Part shown: positions 1 to 10,153 of the stretch, one piece after another
Layout of the letters: each line of letters starts with the position of its first letter
Position numbering within the stretch: position 1 is the stretch's first letter
Assembly (NCBI GenBank): GCA_034336665.1
Contig: JAPFBE010000033.1
Location: forward strand, 1,240,001 to 1,304,000
From: Luscinia megarhynchos
Taxonomy: Eukaryota; Chordata; Aves; Passeriformes; Turdidae
Direction of reading: 5' to 3'
Length of the DNA: 64,000 nucleotides
Position numbers and translations under genes: made by a program
The notes under the pieces: generated by a model
Databases searched by the model: none
Told to the model about the DNA's origin: nothing
What the model saw: the letters and a program-made list of their open reading frames with translations, nothing else

Positions 1-138
1 GTGACAGCTCAAAAACTGGTGGATATGACTATGATGTTAATTTGGGGGATTTGGTTGGAATGGATGCCTCTCTAGAAGCTTTTCAATTGATCCAGCCTTG
101 TGTACGATAGACTTTAAAAATTCTTTTTTTCTTTTAAC

Positions 139-854
139 CAGTTAGGGGTTGAGTGTTTTTCTATTACTGTGTCAATTTAAAAATTTTTCCCATTATCATG
201 CCAATGGAGCTGGCCGGGTCACACCCAGGACCTTTTGATGACTCTGAACAAAAGGGGTAGGTGGGAGCTGGGCTGCCGGAGGGGCTCTCGTGCTTCCAGA
301 AGGGATTCGTGTTTCCGGGAGCTCGGAGGAGGACACCCTGTCTGCAGTCACGCGGCCGAACGCAGGAGAGCCAGACCCTCTGCGATCACCTGCCCTGCAT
401 CTGCCCTGCTACAGCCTCCTGCCTCTGCGGACACAGCTGATCAACCGGACACAACGGTGAGCGAGGAGCTGCCCACTCCAGCCCATTCCCACCCGAGACC
501 GGCGTGGCCACTGCCGCGCTTCCCGCCTGCGCTCCCGCCTCTCTGCGGCCGCCGGGCTTTGTTTGTCTGGAGCACCGGGACCGAGGGCAGAGAGAGTGTG
601 CCCACAGCTAAAGAAAGGACTGGGACCGAGTTATCTGTTCTGTGTTGTTGGTAGTTTTAACAACTGCTGTTGTTTCTGTTTGTGAGGTTAGATATATTAG
701 TAAAGGAGCTGTTATTCCTACCTCCTTATCTCTGCCTCAGAGTCTTGAATTCAAACATTTATAATACTTGGGGGAGGGGGACTGGATTAAGGTCTCTACT
801 TCAAAGGAAAACTTCTGCCTTTATTGGCAGACACCTGTCCTTCAAACCAGGACA
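139..854 (+). mobile_element. Solo ERV LTR, family B
   Basis: An inverted, diverged copy of this segment lies at 28305-28996, and the two share both ends: a GGTTGAGTG motif near the start and a CTTCAAACCAGGACA-type end. The copy here is flanked by TAAC on both sides (135-138 and 855-858), a short target-site duplication. The GC-rich middle gives a 139-codon ORF that I read as non-genic, because the other copy has a similar but frame-disrupted ORF on its own sense strand. The CCAGGACA end resembles ERVL-type LTRs elsewhere in the window. Confidence 0.75.
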
Positions 855-1354
855 TAACCTAAGACAGTACCTGCTTTGGACTCCAAATAGAATGCACAAA
901 ACCCTTGTAAGATAGCTTGTTTGAAAGACTATTATATTCCATTATAGTTTTTGTGGTAAATGGAATATGACCCCAAGAACTTGTGTGCTTATGTCTTTTC
1001 ACACTTTTTCCAGGGATTTGCATATTTTTTCCCTTTGGAAAGCTCCAGGTAAATTTCCAGATGTATTTGTTAATAGCATATCAGTCAATCTATTATAAAA
1101 ATCTCAGAGACAGAATACATTTTCCATATTTACTTTGCTTATATTAAATTAACAAGGAAGAGAAGAAAGTTAAAACAGTTCACCCATTTGTGGAGACTCT
1201 CTATATTTCCTGACAGTATTTAAGGGACAGAACACAATTTTCATTCAATCTGTTTCTGGAAGTATTGGTCCTTTGCATTGCACTGATAATCAGCTATCTA
1301 CATTGTGTACATTTAAAAAGTATCGGTCTATTAAGGAAAAAATCCCTATATATT
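855..1354. other. Unassigned AT-rich segment
   Basis: No coding pattern or repeat family was recognised here. It lies between a solo LTR and a CR1 fragment and is probably ordinary intergenic DNA or a very old repeat. Confidence 0.4.
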
Positions 1355-1615
1355 TATGATCTGGATGAGGGGATTGAGTGCACCCTCAGAAAGTTTGCTG
1401 ACACCACCAAGTTGGGTGAGAGTGTTGATCTGCTGGAGGGCAGGAGAGTTCTGCAGAGGGATTTAGACAGGCTGGATTGATGGGCCAAGGCCAATTGTAT
1501 GAGTTTCAGTAAGGCCAAGTACCAGGTCCTGAATTTTGTTCACACAATCCCCTGCAACACTACAGGCTTGGGAAATAGTGGCTGGAAAGCTACCCAGCAG
1601 AACCTCAGGACATTT
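1355..1615 (+). mobile_element. CR1 LINE 3' fragment (ORF2 end)
   Basis: The sequence carries the familiar avian CR1 motif series: GATGAGGGGATTGAGTGCACC, then GTTTGCTGACACCACCAAG, CTGCTGGAGGGCAGG, CAGAGGGATTTAGACAGGCTG, TGGGCCAAGGCCAATTGTATG and a CTACAGGCTTGGGGA-like block. In translation it is the last part of the CR1 reverse transcriptase ORF2, now with a stop codon after the RDLDRLD stretch and further changes beyond. The copy is 5'-truncated, as is usual for CR1. It is the main reason to call the window avian independently of the ERVs. Confidence 0.9.
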
Positions 1616-2063
1616 TAGAAGTTTACAATAGAAAGAAAATCTGCATTTTTACATAAACAAGAATTAAACAGATGTCACTATTTAGTGGTTTTATATGTGT
1701 ATAACTACCCAAAAGATATAGTCATCTGACATGAACAGATTTAGGAAAAAACGTATCTAGCCTAGTTATTTGGCAATATACTTTACAAGCAATAAATGAA
1801 TCAACTTTATAATCAATTTGAGCATCAGATTTTATCATTATTTCTAGGGTCTCAAGGTATTTAAGAACCTGACCTGAATTTAAATTGTCTATATAAATAG
1901 AAACCTTGTTACTGGTTTCAATATATATATAATACTAATTTCTTTTTTTTCCCTATTCTTTCTCTAAACCTGCAGTTACTGAGGCAGACTAAATATACAA
2001 AACATTTTATTGAAAAGTTATCTACTTGGAAACCTTACATCACCTTGAAAGGAGTAAAATGTA
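1616..2063. other. Unassigned AT-rich segment
   Basis: I see no gene and no clear repeat. The segment ends where minus-strand retroviral integrase homology begins. Confidence 0.35.
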
Positions 2064-2631
2064 TCAGCAAAGGATGGAAGAATTTTGACTAACTTCCCTG
2101 ACCAGTGTTGCAACAAAATGTGGTCCCCTATCTGGTGACATTCCCAAAGGAACCCTAAACCTTGGAATTATATGATTGAGCAGAACTTTCATTGCCTCCT
2201 TTTCTGTGTTACTGTGACAGGGGTAAGTTTCAGGCCATCCACTGAAGGTGTCAACCAATACCAATACATACCTGTATCCTTCTTTGTATGGTAACTCAGC
2301 AAAATCTGTTTGCCAATAATCTCTAGGGAGACCCCCTGCTTTTGTTATCCCTAATATAACCCTTTTGCTCATGTCGGGGTTTTTTTCTACAACAGATTTC
2401 ACGCTTGTTATAGATTGTACAATATGAGTCATTCCTCTCCTCATTACTACCTTCTTCAGATGTTTCAAAAGATTTTCTGTTCCCAGTGTGTACTTTCATG
2501 CTCTCACTGCGTTATTTCTCAAAGGAGAAGGGGTGGAACTACAACTTGGCCCACTGGGGTGACAGCTCACCTGCTTTCTTAAATTTCAGCCTTAAGGAAC
2601 TTAATTAGCTTGAACACGTTGTGCGCCAATC
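2064..2631 (-). pseudogene. Class I ERV integrase fragment
   Basis: The minus-strand ORF at 2064-2468 contains integrase core features: DYWQTDF with the first catalytic aspartate, [12 protein letters not shown], and PDRGPHF with the second aspartate. The third catalytic residue and the C-terminal domain are missing at the low-coordinate end. It closely resembles the integrase of the better preserved provirus at 17355-18316. The expected reverse transcriptase and RNase H are not upstream: only a short RT piece remains beyond the inserted LTR at 2632-3303. It belongs to the broken minus-strand element running from about 6577 down. Confidence 0.85.
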
Positions 2632-3303
2632 TGTGGGGGTTTGGTTGTTGGACGGTCGCAGGACAGACTTAGGAGCTTAATATGTTCTGTTCTTCAGGTT
2701 AGTATTTTATTATAGGGCGTGGGTATAAGAGAGAGCTTAGAGGGAGAGGTTAGAGATCTGAGGTAATAGAAAGCAAGAAGGCAGAAGAGCAAGAGAGAGA
2801 AGAGAAGAGAAGAGAAGAGAAGAGAAGAGAAGAGAAGAGAAGAGAAGAGAAGAGAAGAGAAGAGAAGAGAAGAGAAGAGAAGAGAAGAGAAGAGAAGAGA
2901 AGAGAAGAGAAGAGAAGAGAAGAGAAGAGAAGAGAGCAATTTTCCATTCACAATACAATAAGTATTTTTCCATTATGAATATTCTAATTTCCAATAACCA
3001 ATCTAATACAATATACTAATTTCCTAATATTTGCATGCAACCTATAGGAATCACTAAATTACCATATTTTATGGCTTTCTTATCTGTAACCCTTATCTTC
3101 AGACTTTCCTGCCAGGCTTGGGACAGGATGTCTGTTGGTTCTTTGGTATTTGTGGTATTTGGTATTATCTAAACAAAGGAAGAGGCCTCAAACCTTAACT
3201 ATTTTCAGTGTCTATGTCAAATACTGCCAACATCTCTATTTCATCTATTGTTCCAGAACTACTTGCTAGGCACTCATAAGATTTTGATATTACTTCCCCA
3301 ACA
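2632..3303 (-). mobile_element. Solo ERV LTR, family E, with expanded pentamer
   Basis: This matches the solo LTR at 54475-55011 in reverse orientation, including the TGTTGGGG start, the GCATGCAA-containing upstream block, an AATAAAATACTAACCT-type poly(A) region and the CCCCACA end. It is about 135 bp longer because of a pure pentamer tract in the pyrimidine-rich stretch just before the poly(A) region. I find no matching target duplication. The flanks are two non-adjacent parts of pol (RT to the right, integrase to the left), so a deletion probably accompanied or followed insertion. Confidence 0.85.
2797..2935. repeat. (GAAGA)n simple repeat
   Basis: About 28 almost perfect copies of the 5-mer GAAGA (AGAGA phase). 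On the minus strand it reads as TCTTC and creates overlapping Ser-Leu-Phe ORFs in all three frames, which are not genes. It lies within the family E LTR. Confidence 0.97.
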
Positions 3304-3480
3304 CTCTTATGCAAAGGAACTCAGAAAAGGGCATCCTTGATCTCTAAAACTGTGAACCACCCTAATTCATCTGTCAGCTTGGTCAATGGAGTGGAGAGTT
3401 TTGCTACAACGGGGTGTATCTTGATTAAGCTTCCCTTTTAAAGTATTTAACACAGAATATGTTGCTGCCGTATGTTGCAT
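3304..3480 (-). pseudogene. Class I ERV reverse transcriptase fragment
   Basis: Reverse-strand reading gives a short RT-like block with a pattern of the type AKLSTPLTKLTDELGW and then a VxEIKDAxF-like stretch, typical of the N-terminal palm region of gammaretrovirus-like RT. It is only about 60 codons long, with stops, and is bounded by two LTR insertions. The catalytic YxDD region is absent. Confidence 0.6.
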
Positions 3481-3485
3481 CTGGT

Positions 3486-3780
3486 TGTTGTAAGGGGTGA
3501 TAACAAGTAAAGAAGCAGGAATAGCCTTTGCAGGGGTTTCACAGAGATCTTTATTTCACCGTCCATGGTTCAGAGAACAAAAGCCAGGTACTTTGTAAGG
3601 GTCCAGGTTAAATACATGGGATGAGCAGAGTGGGGAGAGCATCAGAGACCAATTACTAGGGGACATGGGAGTGTCACAGGGGTGGAGTTAGGGCAAAGGG
3701 CCAACAGGAAAACAGGGTGGGAGTGACCGAAAGGCTGACAGACAGGGAGAGGGCACAGAGCTGATCCAGGGAACATTACA
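3486..3780 (-). mobile_element. Short solo LTR, family F
   Basis: It is the inverted match of the plus-strand segment at about 43058-43374. Shared blocks include GTCAGCCTTTCGGTCACTCC and the ATTGGTCCCTA region, then a poly(A)-signal region (TGAAATAAA-type) and a CAACA end. The length is about 295 bp. No clean target duplication is visible. It sits between the RT and nucleocapsid remnants of a minus-strand provirus. Confidence 0.75.
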
Positions 3781-3789
3781 GGAATTGCT

Positions 3790-4156
3790 TTCCGTAATTG
3801 GGAATGCCTTTCTGGGTGTCCACACCCGTATTCACCAGAAATTCAACATCATCTTTCCCCAGCTTAGCTACAACCAAAGGGTCAACCAGGGATTGGTCCT
3901 TCAGTCCCAGTCAGTCTCCATTCACAGCTAATTTTGGAGTTGGGAGTGTTCTTTTCATCAGCATTGGACAATCGTTCTTCCAGTGTCCCCTTTTCTTGCA
4001 AAAAGTACATAGATGTTTATCTAGAGGAGAAGTACTCTTTTTCAACCCATTAGATGACTTTTCATGATCACCCCTCCTACCCTGTTGGCATCTATCCCCA
4101 TGTATTGAATCCCTATTTTGATATACTTTCCAAGCTATGTCCAACAATTTACCTAT
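3790..4156 (-). pseudogene. Class I ERV gag fragment (capsid end and nucleocapsid)
   Basis: The minus ORF 3911-4195 ends in a CCHC zinc knuckle, CTFCKKRGHWKNDC, the RNA-binding motif of retroviral nucleocapsid. Upstream in the frame is KLLDIAWKVYQNRD, which matches the capsid C-terminus of the provirus gag at 20971-22386 (LLDEAWRVF). The knuckle has all four ligands in order. The first dozen or so codons of the ORF come from an inserted LTR (4157-4691), so the gag frame is physically interrupted. Confidence 0.85.
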
Positions 4157-4691
4157 TGTTGTAAGGCTGAAAGGGGTTTGGACCCTGGTGGACATGTCTG
4201 TACAAATCTAGGCTTTGTGTGTGTGCACTAGCCAGAAACTATTTAGTTGCTATGTTATGCTGTTCAGTCATTTCTGCACATTTTGCTGTTCGTTCACATG
4301 CTTCTTTCATATGCTAGCTGTTTTTGTGTATTTCTTAGTTTAGACTAGTGTTTACAACAGGTGGACAGCAGGACAAAATTTCAGGAGGTTTTCGATAACC
4401 TTTTTGAAACATCCCAAGGCTGCTGGAACTAGGAGAGAAGTTAAAAACAAAGAATACCAAAATAAGAAGATTCAAGATAACGGGAGGTGGCAAAGATCCT
4501 GAAGACCACCAATTAGGAACTTTCAGGGCTTTAAATAGGTAGATCAATATCCTAAAATTACCAATTGTAGAGTATGTTCCCACGTGGGTGATAGTTCTAA
4601 AAATGTATAATTAAAGTGAATTATAAACAATAATTCAGCTTCTGCAAAATCATATTAATTTAAAGTTCAGAAGACCAGTTTTTTCCCCGCA
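4157..4691 (+). mobile_element. Solo ERV LTR, family G, with 6-bp target duplication
   Basis: The element begins TGTTGTAAGG and ends CCCCGCA. It is flanked by ACCTAT at 4151-4156 and at 4692-4697, a perfect 6-bp duplication that suggests an ERVK/beta-type integrase. An inverted copy lies at 31481-32036 inside ERVL pol. The insertion splits a class I gag gene (nucleocapsid side to the left, capsid side to the right). Confidence 0.88.
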
Positions 4692-5550
4692 ACCTATGTT
4701 ATGCCTCTCATCCTTCTTTTGCAGCTTTTTCCGCATCACTTGCAGATTGGCCTATAAAAAGATAAGATGGGTGGGCCTTCTCTTCAGGTGCTGTGAATTC
4801 CATATTTGTGTATTTTCGTGCAGCCTCTCTAAGCCTACCCAAGAACTCTGTAGGAGTTTCATCTCTATCTTGCCTTATTTAGTATAATTTAGACCAATTC
4901 ATTGCTTTAGGAATGGCATGTTTCAGACCAAATACCACCCAGTTCTGATAATGTTTCAACCTCGACATTTGTTGTCACACTAGGGTCCCACCCTGAGTCA
5001 GTTAAAGGGAAGACATCATTAACTTCCCCTTGAAGAGTTACGGCTGCTATTTGAGCATCTATAGCAGTTATAACAGTCCTTCTAACCACCTATTTTTCTG
5101 TTTCATCAAATAATGTGTCCATCATTGCATCTAGATTGCTCCAGTGTGGGTTTTGTGTCTTAATAGCCTTGTCTACAAAATTAGCCACCTTTTCTGGCTT
5201 TTCTCTACACCATCCAATAGATGCTTTTCACTGCTGCAATTCCACAAGAGAAGAGTGTTTTGATGCAAATTAACCCTTGATTACCCACAGCTTGCCTCAA
5301 AGGGGCTTGTATGGCTGGCTCTTCCTTTCCTGGTTATTCCTTTTTAGATCTAGTATGTTTAACTAGAGGACTGGGTGCTTCTATAGTGTCCTGTGCTGTT
5401 TTCCACCTTTTCCTCCTGGCTACAGTGGCTATAGTAGATTTGTCGTCAATATATTCTTCCGGGAAACTATCTGTATCTGAGCTATCCGACTCGCTTTTAA
5501 TTGGGGCTGTTCCGCTGGTACTGGGTGTTATATCAGCCAGGTGCCAGTAG
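4692..5550 (-). pseudogene. Class I ERV gag fragment (p12/capsid part)
   Basis: Discontinuous minus-strand frames match provirus P1 gag. An APLRQAVGNQG block corresponds to P1 APLREAVGPEG, preceded by an acidic, serine-rich stretch (SESDSSDTDSFPEEY), and followed by a region like P1 around the HNPDWSD segment. Several stops and frameshifts are present. The right end overlaps the 5429-6577 duplicated block, so gag follows a leader and LTR on the same strand: the normal order of a provirus read right to left. Confidence 0.75.
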
Positions 5551-6577
5551 GAGGTGTTCTCCTAGCTCCAGCGCCAGCTGCACAGGAGTGAGAGGCTGCA
5601 CAGGAGTGAGAGGCGGCCCCATCCCCGCCAGGAGCTTCCGCGGCTCCGTCGGTGCAGTAGATTCTGTCATTCCCTTTGCCGGACCCACTTCTGTGCAGGT
5701 GAGTGCAGTTTCCATGGAACTCTGGAGGCACACAGTTTCCATGGAGACCTGAGCATGCGCAGTGTCCATGGAAATCCGAGCATGCGTGTTCATGATGGGC
5801 AGTCCTCCCCCCACCTTCCCGATGGGAGGGCCTGACCCCTCCCTCCCCCTCGTGCAGGGAGTGGCGAGGGAGGCGGAGACAGCGGAGGGGGCAGAGCAGG
5901 CGGTGGCGGAAATCCCTACCCCACTGTCAGAGACCGGAATAGTTCATGCCTCAAACATTGATATAAAATTTTGCTCATTACAGCAAAAAGTGTGTAAAGA
6001 AGCTACAGCCACAGAAACCTCCTTGAAGAACTTTGGACAGTAAGCCAAAGTGCTGAGATTAGATAAAGAGGAACCCATTCTTCAATCATCTCAGACCTGG
6101 GAGAAACAAACAAAGCTGAGGGAAATGAATGCATCCACAGGACAGACAAATGCAACAGACTCTTCCCTGTCTGGGTTTGGGATGGAAGACACCACAGTCC
6201 ACAGAAGCCAGGTTTACACATGTTAGCTTAGAAACACATAATCACGGGATGATTATATGTAGGTGCTTTTATTGAAGAGCTCTGGGAATCAGGGGTACAA
6301 TTGAAATCTGATTCCGACATGGATTCAAGATGGAATAGTTTATCATGATTCTTATTACAATTAAACAATAATTGTATTCAATTACCAAACAATCATTATA
6401 TTTAACAATTGTATTATTTATCATATGATGATTATGCAGGTGCAGACAAAGCTCAGCATTCATTCCCAGGGCCTAGTTCCCTTTCCCAGGCCTACCAGAC
6501 CCAACCTTTCTTTCCATCCCCTGAATCTATTGTATACAATTCCCATGTTTTAGAAACATTTTAACCCTATGCTATCA
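5429..6577 (-). repeat. Duplicated LTR-leader-gag block, copy A
   Basis: This block is repeated at 10154-11302 in the same orientation, with a constant offset of 4,725 and no net indel. Read on the minus strand it contains an LTR (6577-6221), a GC-rich leader and the start of a gag-like region. By eye about the first 1,000 bp are identical between copies, and the few differences cluster in the last 150 bp (U3 end). The several ORFs of 60-93 codons on both strands within it are identical in the two copies and have no recognisable product. Confidence 0.9.
6221..6577 (-). mobile_element. Class I ERV LTR shared by two proviral segments
   Basis: On the minus strand it starts TGATAGCATAGGG immediately after a purine tract and ends at TAAGCTAACA. 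A TTCAATAAAAGC poly(A) signal lies near 6265-6275. The length is about 357 bp. To its right (upstream) is an env C-terminus, as expected for a 3' LTR; to its left (downstream) is a leader plus gag, as expected for a 5' LTR. One LTR therefore serves both. Confidence 0.75.
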
Positions 6578-6590
6578 TTTCCCCCCTTTG
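6578..6590 (-). other. Polypurine tract
   Basis: On the minus strand CAAAGGGGGGAAA directly precedes the LTR start. This is the standard position of the plus-strand primer in a retrovirus. Confidence 0.75.
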
Positions 6591-6717
6591 AAATTATTTT
6601 TACTTCACTATAATAAGTGTAAATGCTTTCACTTGATACAGTCCTTTTGGCTTCTGAGTTTATACTTGATGTTCATCTTCAAATCCATGGTTGTTATAAC
6701 TGTTGTCATGGATGCTG

Positions 6718-7110
6718 TCACCAATTGGGAAACCTGAAGATGATGGGTGTGGACTTCTGTCCTGTGTCACTGTCTTCATTATCTTTCGGTTCCAGGATGT
6801 CCTTTTCTGTATTTCTCTTCCGGATGCTGTAGACTAACCAAATCACTAAGAACATAACTAGTAAGATTATCAGACTCTCAATGATAGACTTAATCCATGA
6901 ACTCACATTCAATCCTAACCGTTTGAAGATTTTGTCTAACCAGCTCGTAGTCAAGTCCTTTTGATCTTCCTGTGCCTCATGCTCTATTTGTTTCAACTGA
7001 TTGATATCATATTCTACATCTGCAATTACATTTGGGATGTGGATGCAGCAATGCACTTTATTGAGTGCCAACAACTCAGCTTTGCCATAGAGGGGAGAGA
7101 GAGATAAAGG
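6718..7110 (-). pseudogene. ERV env transmembrane C-terminus
   Basis: The minus frame reads a CC pair followed by IHIPNV, a charged coiled-coil-like stretch, SWLDKIFKRLGL, then a hydrophobic span (about LIILLVMFLVIWLVYSI) and a polar tail. This is the layout of an alpha/gamma-type TM subunit: disulfide motif, heptad region, membrane anchor and cytoplasmic tail. A related but separate copy is at 56563-57300. The SU part and the fusion peptide are missing. The 3' end lies about 130 bp upstream of the polypurine tract and LTR, the expected distance. Confidence 0.85.
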
Positions 7111-8285
7111 AAACTAAATAAAAGGGGAGGGAGAAAGAGAGAATGATGGGGAATAGCTACCAAGAGATGGGACTACGTCCTCGTGGTCTTCAGCCAATAG
7201 ACGTGTCTTCTGTCTGTGGGGAGAAAGAGATCTCGAAGTCTCTTCAGGAAAGTCACTTTTTATAGTACTTTTCCAAAGCAAGTGGCCTCTGGCCAAAAGG
7301 TGGGGAGATTTATGGACTACTGTATGTGGAGACTGTTGCTCCAACAAACAGGTGCAGGAATAGAACACTACAGTCAGTACCGTGCTCAAGGGGAGCGTAC
7401 CATGGCAAGGAGCAAGCACTATCAAGCACACCTACAAACAGTCCCTTGGCAAGCATTTGTTGTAATTTGATAAGATGAGATAAAAGGAATGAATGAACTT
7501 ACCCCCGGTCCCCTGTCTTCCTGCCTGTTCTCCTTCCTGTCCCGTGACCTGTCCCTGTGACCTCCCTGTACCCTTCACCTTCATGTCCACCTGAAGTTCC
7601 GGTGTTCGAACCCTAAGCCAAATGTCCTCATCCCATTGGCTGCCAGCCAAATCCCCTCCCACTCCCTTCTCCTGAATACCTGAGCCCCGGGAGAGGGGCT
7701 TCCTCTTTCTCTTTCGCCACAACACCGCATGGAATAAACTGGAACCTGAAAGAGCCTCTTTTGTTTCTCTTCCTATTCTTGCTAATACCTTGTCTAATCT
7801 TAAGTAATTAGGAAAGGGACACATTGTATTTAGCAAGCATTCACCTTGGCTAGGCCAGAAACTCCTGCCCAGAAGCAGTGGTGGGGTCCCGGGGTCTCAG
7901 TCTCTGATGATGGTCGTGAGGCAGATAAGGGAGACTTCGGACCGACCCTTACACCACCCCATGACTCATGATCATCATTAAGAGTGCTCCTTTGTAGTGT
8001 TGTTGCGAAGTCTTCAGGACTCTTCCGAGTTGGTAGCATATCCCGGAAAACAGAGACAGAAAGTTGGACAGAATAGAAAAGTAGAAAAGAGATAAGGGAA
8101 AGGAAAAGGGAAAAAGAAAACAAAACAAATAATCAATTTTCAATTAAAATGTGCATTCAGTGTTTGATTACAAAACAAATAATCAATTTCAATTCAAAAT
8201 ACAGCACAATGAAAATAAGAAATTTTAATCAATATTCAAAATGCAAAACAACTAAAATGAGAAATTTTAATCAATACCATGTTTT
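7111..8285. other. Unassigned segment with a possible plus-strand LTR
   Basis: No coding homology was found. An AATAAA at about 7732, preceded by a CT-rich, promoter-like stretch and followed by a T-rich tract, looks like an LTR R/U5 region on the plus strand. The words GCAAGCATT near 7450 and again near 7831 could be flanking duplications. The segment 8120-8280 has short AT-rich internal repeats (AAACAAATAATCAAT and AGAAATTTTAATCAAT, each twice). Confidence 0.35.
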
Positions 8286-9880
8286 ATCTTAGTTCTAATC
8301 ATATAGTTCGCCTTGTGTCAATAACCTTAGGGATGTCAACAGTGACCAATTTGTGTACATCCAACATAGATGTCAATTGTGTTAACCGTTTCATCATTCT
8401 CCAATTCATGATGTAGAGGATTGCTGATAAAACAAAACCAATCAAAACCAAAATCAAAGGAACAATGATGGGATGACACAATTTGTTCAGGACACCTGTA
8501 GCAGGTGACCACCCAAAAAGCGTATCCCACTACCTGTGTTTGGCATCTCTCTTTACTCTTTCCAAAATACGATGTTATTAAGGTTTTTGTCCGTTTTTCT
8601 TAATCCTTTCCAAAATTTCAATTAAGTCTTGGTGAAGCAACAACTGCTTTACCAGAAAGAGGTTTGTCCTAATGGGAGTAGGCAATAGATGGTGAATCAG
8701 TGTGTAATTGGACTGTAGAAGGTGATGAGAGGTAACTGGGGCTACAAAAGAAAAATCACATCCTGCAATTTTAGTAAAGTTACAGACACAAAGATTTAAA
8801 TTATTTTTAGCACTCACTACCAAATCTATGAAAACACTATCACAAGCAGTTCTTAAGCATGCACACCCATTGCCCATATACACCAGTACTGTTTCAGGAA
8901 TCTCGTTTGGATGAATTTCAAAGTTACAGGCACTCTGTTCTGTGTCTAAGCAAATATCTTGAGCTCTAATTGCATTACTTTCACAGATAAACCCTTGTTG
9001 TTCCCAGACAATACAAGCTTCCAAATTAACAGTTTGCCACTTCTCACTAATTTGGCGGGCCCATTCTCTATGTTCAAAAGGATAGAGAATAGCTTTGTCA
9101 TGATTCAGCCCTAATGCAATGATAGGAAATATTGAATGTACTGAAGCATTACATATGGTCAGTACAAAGGCTGTGGCTATGTTTGTGTTGGGGTCATAGG
9201 TAAAATTTACCAAGTTCCACCAGGATTGGAATTATTTTTCAAAATCAGTGGCACTATCCCAGATTATTTTTTGAATTTCAATACGAAAAGTGCCTTCCTC
9301 GCTTTCTCTTATAATTGAAGCAGCAACTGACTGCATCCACAATTGAGCCTGGATATAGCTGAGAGCTAAAGAAATGTTAGCCAATTTATCCATTAATACT
9401 TCTAAATCAATTCTATTCAAAATTCCCAATCCTGTTCCCACAACATCGGTTATGTCTCTTATCTTTCGTTTCTTAAAAGGATCCCGCTTTCACAACCAGG
9501 TTGTCCACCCCTCAAAAGAGGTTTGCAGAAAAGGCGAATAATCTGGCTGAACTACTGAGACATTGTTTTGTATTGACAGTTTTACTTGTTTAAAAGACCA
9601 TGCCAAATTAAAGAATTTTTTTTGTTGGCCAGTTTTCCTAATTACATATGGTCCAATTTCAAAATTTATCGGGCTCAGCATAACCAGTGGTTGGGTGGTA
9701 GGTGTTACAACATGAACATCAAGTTCTCCCCAGTATTTTGTATTATTTTTACCACACATGATTTTATGGGAAAAATTGTAGCACAGTTAAGTTTAGCCAG
9801 CAATTCTGATTTTGGATTTCACAAAACAAAACACGACTCTTAGGTCCTGTGCCATAACTGTATACAGGTTCGATGAGGGA
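8286..9880 (-). pseudogene. Second copy of the non-canonical class I env, degraded
   Basis: Three consecutive minus-strand frames (9759-9490, 9441-9232, 9213-8578) and a C-terminal piece (8530-8299) align along the 640-codon env at 15233-17155. Shared landmarks are GPYVIRKTGQQ, EGWTTWL, GTGLGILN, AQLWMQS, the cysteine-rich block QQGFICESN to CVCNF, and the terminal membrane span. Most cysteines are kept while the rest has diverged. The segment after GTGLGILNRID lacks about 60 codons that are present in the other copy. Frameshifts and a stop break the gene. No LTR of the P1 type adjoins it, so the flanking sequence was rearranged or replaced. Confidence 0.85.
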
Positions 9881-10153
9881 TTCAGCAATTAATCTTCATG
9901 TCCTGCGGCATTCTTCTGTGAAAAGTAAACACAACAGAATCTGCCACAAAGAGGCAGGAGGTTAAAATGATGAAACTATCCAGCATGTAACGCGGACTGG
10001 AATTCTGTTAACTTCCCAATCATTTTGCCACCAAAAAGGAAGCCACTCTGTACCTCCTTTGAACATAGCAGAAGAGTCAGGGTAGATGCAAACAAGAGAG
10101 ATATTCTGTACCTCAAGCTGGAAAACACTCCAAACAACTATGAGCTCCCCAAC

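Noticed and set aside
235..654. 139-codon ORF at the window start
   Set aside because: It lies in the GC-rich part of an LTR; the inverted copy at 28.3-29.0 kb has a frame-shifted version, so the protein is not conserved.
2694..2994. Three overlapping Ser-Leu-Phe repeat ORFs on the minus strand
   Set aside because: They are the translation of a pure pentamer in three frames and have no coding basis.
5528..5814. Minus-strand ORFs in the duplicated block as a novel gene pair
   Set aside because: Their identity between the two copies is explained by recent duplication of the whole block; they have no homology and lie in an LTR leader.
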